A DNA stretch of 64,000 nucleotides from Chlorobaculum limnaeum (lineage in GTDB: Bacteria; Bacteroidota; Chlorobiia; Chlorobiales; Chlorobiaceae). Position 1 is the stretch's first letter. The number at the start of each line of letters is the position of its first letter. The notes under the pieces were generated by a model that worked only from the letters and a program-made list of their open reading frames with translations, had not been told where the DNA came from and did no database searches. The DNA is taken from NCBI RefSeq assembly GCF_001747405.1, contig NZ_CP017305.1, positions 2,374,001 to 2,438,000 on the forward strand. Direction: 5' to 3'. Made by a program: the position numbers and the translations under genes. Shown here piece by piece: positions 61,662-64,000 of this stretch.

Positions 61662-61709
61662 ATACCCCGTTAGGGTATTGAAAATAGAAAAAAACAACTT
61701 CCCGTGCAA
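61662..61709 (-). promoter_or_regulatory. Promoter and operator of the CstR-like/TolC/RND operon
   Basis: On the minus strand TTGCAC (61704-61709) and TATTTT (61681-61686) are 17 bases apart, a reasonable -35/-10 pair. The perfect inverted repeat ATACCC-CGTTA-GGGTAT (61662-61678) begins three bases after the -10 and would cover the start point. Its A/T-flanked G/C tract matches the style of operators bound by CsoR-family repressors. Confidence 0.75.
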
Positions 61710-61769
61710 CTGGCATTGCCTCCTGTCCGGTCACATCAACTCTGGAAGGAAACGGCGGCAGCACAAGGA

Positions 61770-62651
61770 TCAGGAACCGCTCCGGCGATACTCCCGGACG
61801 GAATCGAAGTGGCGCTGCAGCACCGCCGAAAAACGGGGCAGGTCTTCCAGCATGGGCAGATGACCGGCGTCTTCGAAGATTTCGAGAACCGTCGGCCACC
61901 CGCTCCGTTCCTTTCGCCTCTCGTAGAGGGTGATCATGCCTTCGGGAGGGATCGTCCGGTCGGCCATTCCGACGACGCAGAGGAGCGGAGCCCTTATCCC
62001 GACCGCCTCTCTGGTATAGCGTCCCACGGTAAGGGGGGCTATCGTGAACCTGCCGACCGACGCCGACGCATCGTTGTCGCTGGTAATGAAGTCCTCGACA
62101 AAAATGTCGCGGAAGCGGCTTTCGATCGGTTTCCCGATCGCCCGGTCTATGAACAAGGACTTGAACGGCTCGAAGCGGAACAACCCCTTGAGGTTCATCG
62201 ACAGGCCGATCATAGCGCCAAGAAGCACATGATGAAACGATTTGAGGAGTTCGTCGTCGAAGATTCCGCAGTTGACGATGGTCACCGAAAGCAGGGCGTC
62301 GGGAAAACGATTGCAGACCTCGGTCGCGACCATCCCTCCCATGGAGTGAGCGACAATATGGAGCCGCCTCCCGGCAAGCAGGCCGAGCTCTTCGAGCAGC
62401 TTCTCGGCCTCGTCCGCGAAGCCTTCGACGGTGAACGGCGGAAGCGGCCTTTTTACCTTCGTTCTGCCGGTGCCGCTCTGATCGAACGATACGCAACGGT
62501 ACCTCGGGAACAGAAGCTCGATCAGGGGCTTCCAATACCTCGAAGAAATCGACCAGCCATTGAAAAATACAACCGTCTCGCGGCTGTCACCGGAAGCACT
62601 CCCCGTATCCTCGTAGTAGAGAAGGCATCGTTCGATATCAAGATGGCTCAT
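61770..62651 (-). CDS. Alpha/beta hydrolase
   Basis: A 293-residue alpha/beta hydrolase. The oxyanion-region loop is VVFFNGWSISSRYW, the nucleophile elbow AHSMGGMVA carries the Ser, the acid is likely the Asp of VGMADRTI, and the His is in EDAGHLPMLED. The substrate is unknown. It is the third gene of a minus-strand trio with the ICMT-like methyltransferase (18 bases upstream) and the SDR. No lipase or esterase subclass can be claimed. Confidence 0.85.
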   Translation of the reverse strand: MSHLDIERCLLYYEDTGSASGDSRETVVFFNGWSISSRYWKPLIELLFPRYRCVSFDQSGTGRTKVKRPLPPFTVEGFADEAEKLLEELGLLAGRRLHIVAHSMGGMVATEVCNRFPDALLSVTIVNCGIFDDELLKSFHHVLLGAMIGLSMNLKGLFRFEPFKSLFIDRAIGKPIESRFRDIFVEDFITSDNDASASVGRFTIAPLTVGRYTREAVGIRAPLLCVVGMADRTIPPEGMITLYERRKERSGWPTVLEIFEDAGHLPMLEDLPRFSAVLQRHFDSVREYRRSGS

Positions 62652-62669
62652 CAGGCAAAACCCGGCTTT

Positions 62670-63287
62670 TCAGGCGCTCCTGCCCCAACGCGGCAGAAAA
62701 GCCCCTGTTCGTTTCATGTACTCTTCGTACTCACGGCCGAAATGACCGATCATCATTCCCTCCTCTTTCAATCCCCACCTCACGGTCAGGATGATCGCCA
62801 GCACGCTCGACACGGTTACGGGAAGGTTCGCCGAGATCAGCGAAAATGAAAGAAACAGCACCATCATCGCGGAATACATGGGATGGCGCACGAAACGGTA
62901 AGGGCCGTGGGACACCAGCTGATGGCCCTCCCGCAGACCGGGCAGCGGAGACCAGAACCGGCCAAGCGTCCTGAGGGTATAGACGAGGAAAGGAAACGCC
63001 AGAAAACCCGCCGCCGCCCCAGCATACCGCAGCCAGAGAGGCAGGGGCAGGTGGAAACGCTCCATCCAGGACGGGTACCAGGCATAGCTGAACACGATAA
63101 AGAGCCAGAGGAAAAACATGGCGCCCTGGAACAGGAGGCGGAAACCGCCCGAACGGCGCCGCTCCCCGGCTCCGGGGAGCACCCGTTCGCCCTGCCGCTT
63201 CAGTCGCGCGGCGAAATACCCCCTCATGCCGAAACCGGCGACATACATGCCGACGAAAAGCACCCTGAAGGGAAGTTCATCATGCAT
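62670..63287 (-). CDS. Isoprenylcysteine carboxyl methyltransferase-like membrane protein
   Basis: A 205-residue protein with about five membrane segments. The C-terminal methyltransferase signature is GPYRFVRHPMYSAMM, followed by a conserved EEGMMIGHFGREYEEYMKRTG. The superfamily includes ICMT, phospholipid methyltransferases and MddA (methanethiol methyltransferase). Which of these it is cannot be decided from this sequence. It lies between the SDR and the hydrolase, with short gaps. Confidence 0.83.
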   Translation of the reverse strand: MHDELPFRVLFVGMYVAGFGMRGYFAARLKRQGERVLPGAGERRRSGGFRLLFQGAMFFLWLFIVFSYAWYPSWMERFHLPLPLWLRYAGAAAGFLAFPFLVYTLRTLGRFWSPLPGLREGHQLVSHGPYRFVRHPMYSAMMVLFLSFSLISANLPVTVSSVLAIILTVRWGLKEEGMMIGHFGREYEEYMKRTGAFLPRWGRSA

Positions 63288-63326
63288 ACGCTCCTCGCGA
63301 GGTTTATCCTGCCGGAAGCGAACCGG

Positions 63327-64000
63327 CTACTGCTGACCGAACAGCATTCTGAGCGGGGCCGTGACGACCTTGCCGATCATGTCCGGCAGGGACATTCTGT
63401 TGATACATGCACCGTGAGACGTGTTGGCCAGGATTCTCGACGCGAGATCGGACGTGGCGGACCTGACATCCTCCCCGAACATGTTGAGGAACATCCTTCC
63501 CTCCGTGGTCGTGCCGGCCGTTCCCGCCTGGAGACCGGTGCGGATGATGCCGGGAATGACGGTGCTGACTTTCACCGGGGTTCCTTTCGCTTCCTCGATC
63601 AGCGATTTCGAGAAATAGTGGACCCCCGCCTTGGCGGTTCCGAAAACGCCCATGCCCGAAATCACGCTCCCGTCAGCCCCCTGCCCCTCCAGGTTGTAGA
63701 TATGGCCGCCGCCCTGCGCCATCATGCGGCGAAACGCCACCCAGGAACCGTTGATGGTACCCATGAGATTGACATCGACGGTTTTTCTGATATCGGCGTA
63801 ATCGAGTTTCCAGAACGGCTGCATGGGATGGGCGCAGCCCGCGTTGTTGATCCAGATGTCGACACGTCCGAACTCCTTTTCAGCCTTCTCCCAGAGAGCC
63901 TCCGTCTCGGAAAGAACGGTAACGTCGCATTGTCGGGAAAAAAGCGGCGCATCCGGGTGATTTTTTTTTAACTCCTCCAGGGCCTTTTCCAGGTTTTCAC
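63327..64000 (-). CDS. Short-chain dehydrogenase/reductase family protein, C-terminal part (cut by window edge)
   Basis: The last 224 codons of an SDR; the N-terminus with the nucleotide-binding glycine motif lies beyond position 64000. VDIWINNAG and DVNLMGTINGSW are normal SDR segments. The active-site YxxxK reads FGTAK (VFGTAKAGVHYF): the catalytic Tyr is replaced by Phe while Lys is kept. IYNLEGQGADGS is reminiscent of the chlorophyll b reductase (NYC1/NOL) group, a possible link to pigments but only a resemblance. A run of nine A within codons lies at 63961-63969. It heads the trio with the methyltransferase and hydrolase genes. Confidence 0.82.
   Translation of the reverse strand, partial: ENLEKALEELKKNHPDAPLFSRQCDVTVLSETEALWEKAEKEFGRVDIWINNAGCAHPMQPFWKLDYADIRKTVDVNLMGTINGSWVAFRRMMAQGGGHIYNLEGQGADGSVISGMGVFGTAKAGVHYFSKSLIEEAKGTPVKVSTVIPGIIRTGLQAGTAGTTTEGRMFLNMFGEDVRSATSDLASRILANTSHGACINRMSLPDMIGKVVTAPLRMLFGQQ

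Overview
The window is a high-GC, gene-dense chromosomal segment of a green sulfur bacterium (Chlorobi). The diagnostic genes are pscA and pscB, which encode the P840 type I reaction centre core and its FA/FB iron-sulfur subunit, and the nearby bchJ. The gene content and order look like Chlorobaculum; that genus-level placement is my inference from memory of Chlorobaculum tepidum, not from a search.

Layout. 1-7.2 kb: 5' part of miaB, a REP-like hairpin cluster, nifU/nifS-type Fe-S assembly genes, a RodZ-like HTH membrane protein, a large TPR/CHAT-like lipoprotein and a CorC/HlyC-type CBS protein. 7.3-10.4 kb: an A+T-rich island holding a two-gene Hachiman antiphage system (hamA-hamB). 10.7-25.7 kb: peroxiredoxin, ndk, an AI-2E-type permease, then a long minus-strand run (glgA-like, gmhB, hemW, a DUF2723 membrane protein, lpxA, ROK kinase, comF, rsmE), a lipoprotein, bchJ and a polyprenol-phosphate mannosyltransferase. 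25.8-28.8 kb: pscB and pscA. 29-36.3 kb: dapF, an AmmeMemoRadiSam-type pair, gdhA, ribB behind an FMN riboswitch, rubredoxin, mtgA, a c-type cytochrome and tRNA-Arg(CCU). 36.4-48.2 kb: mutL, cinA, thrA, the isolated atpG-atpA pair, divergent thrB-thrC, and plsC. 48.3-55.1 kb: ribH, gmhA, hemE, a three-subunit succinate dehydrogenase/fumarate reductase with a CCG-domain third subunit, and a CBS protein. 55.3-61.7 kb: a six-gene operon headed by a CsoR-family repressor with the Cys-Asn-Cys signature that I associate with persulfide sensors (CstR), followed by TolC, a cut-down membrane fusion protein, an RND pump, a PII-like protein and an ETHE1/GloB-like metallo-beta-lactamase-fold protein. 61.7-64 kb: alpha/beta hydrolase, ICMT-like methyltransferase and an SDR with Phe in place of the catalytic Tyr.

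How the genes work together. Much of the window is core phototroph metabolism: reaction centre, pigment and tetrapyrrole steps (bchJ, hemE), reverse-TCA fumarate/succinate interconversion, ATP synthase catalytic subunits, aspartate-family amino acids, flavin synthesis, and LPS (lpxA, gmhA, gmhB). Two accessory modules stand out: the Hachiman island, and the CstR-like/RND/MBL operon with a legible promoter and operator, which I propose is a sulfur- or metal-responsive export and detoxification system. A third signal is non-coding. Three intergenic spacers within 7.5 kb carry degenerate tandem arrays with an exact 9-base period, two of them arranged as inverted repeats.
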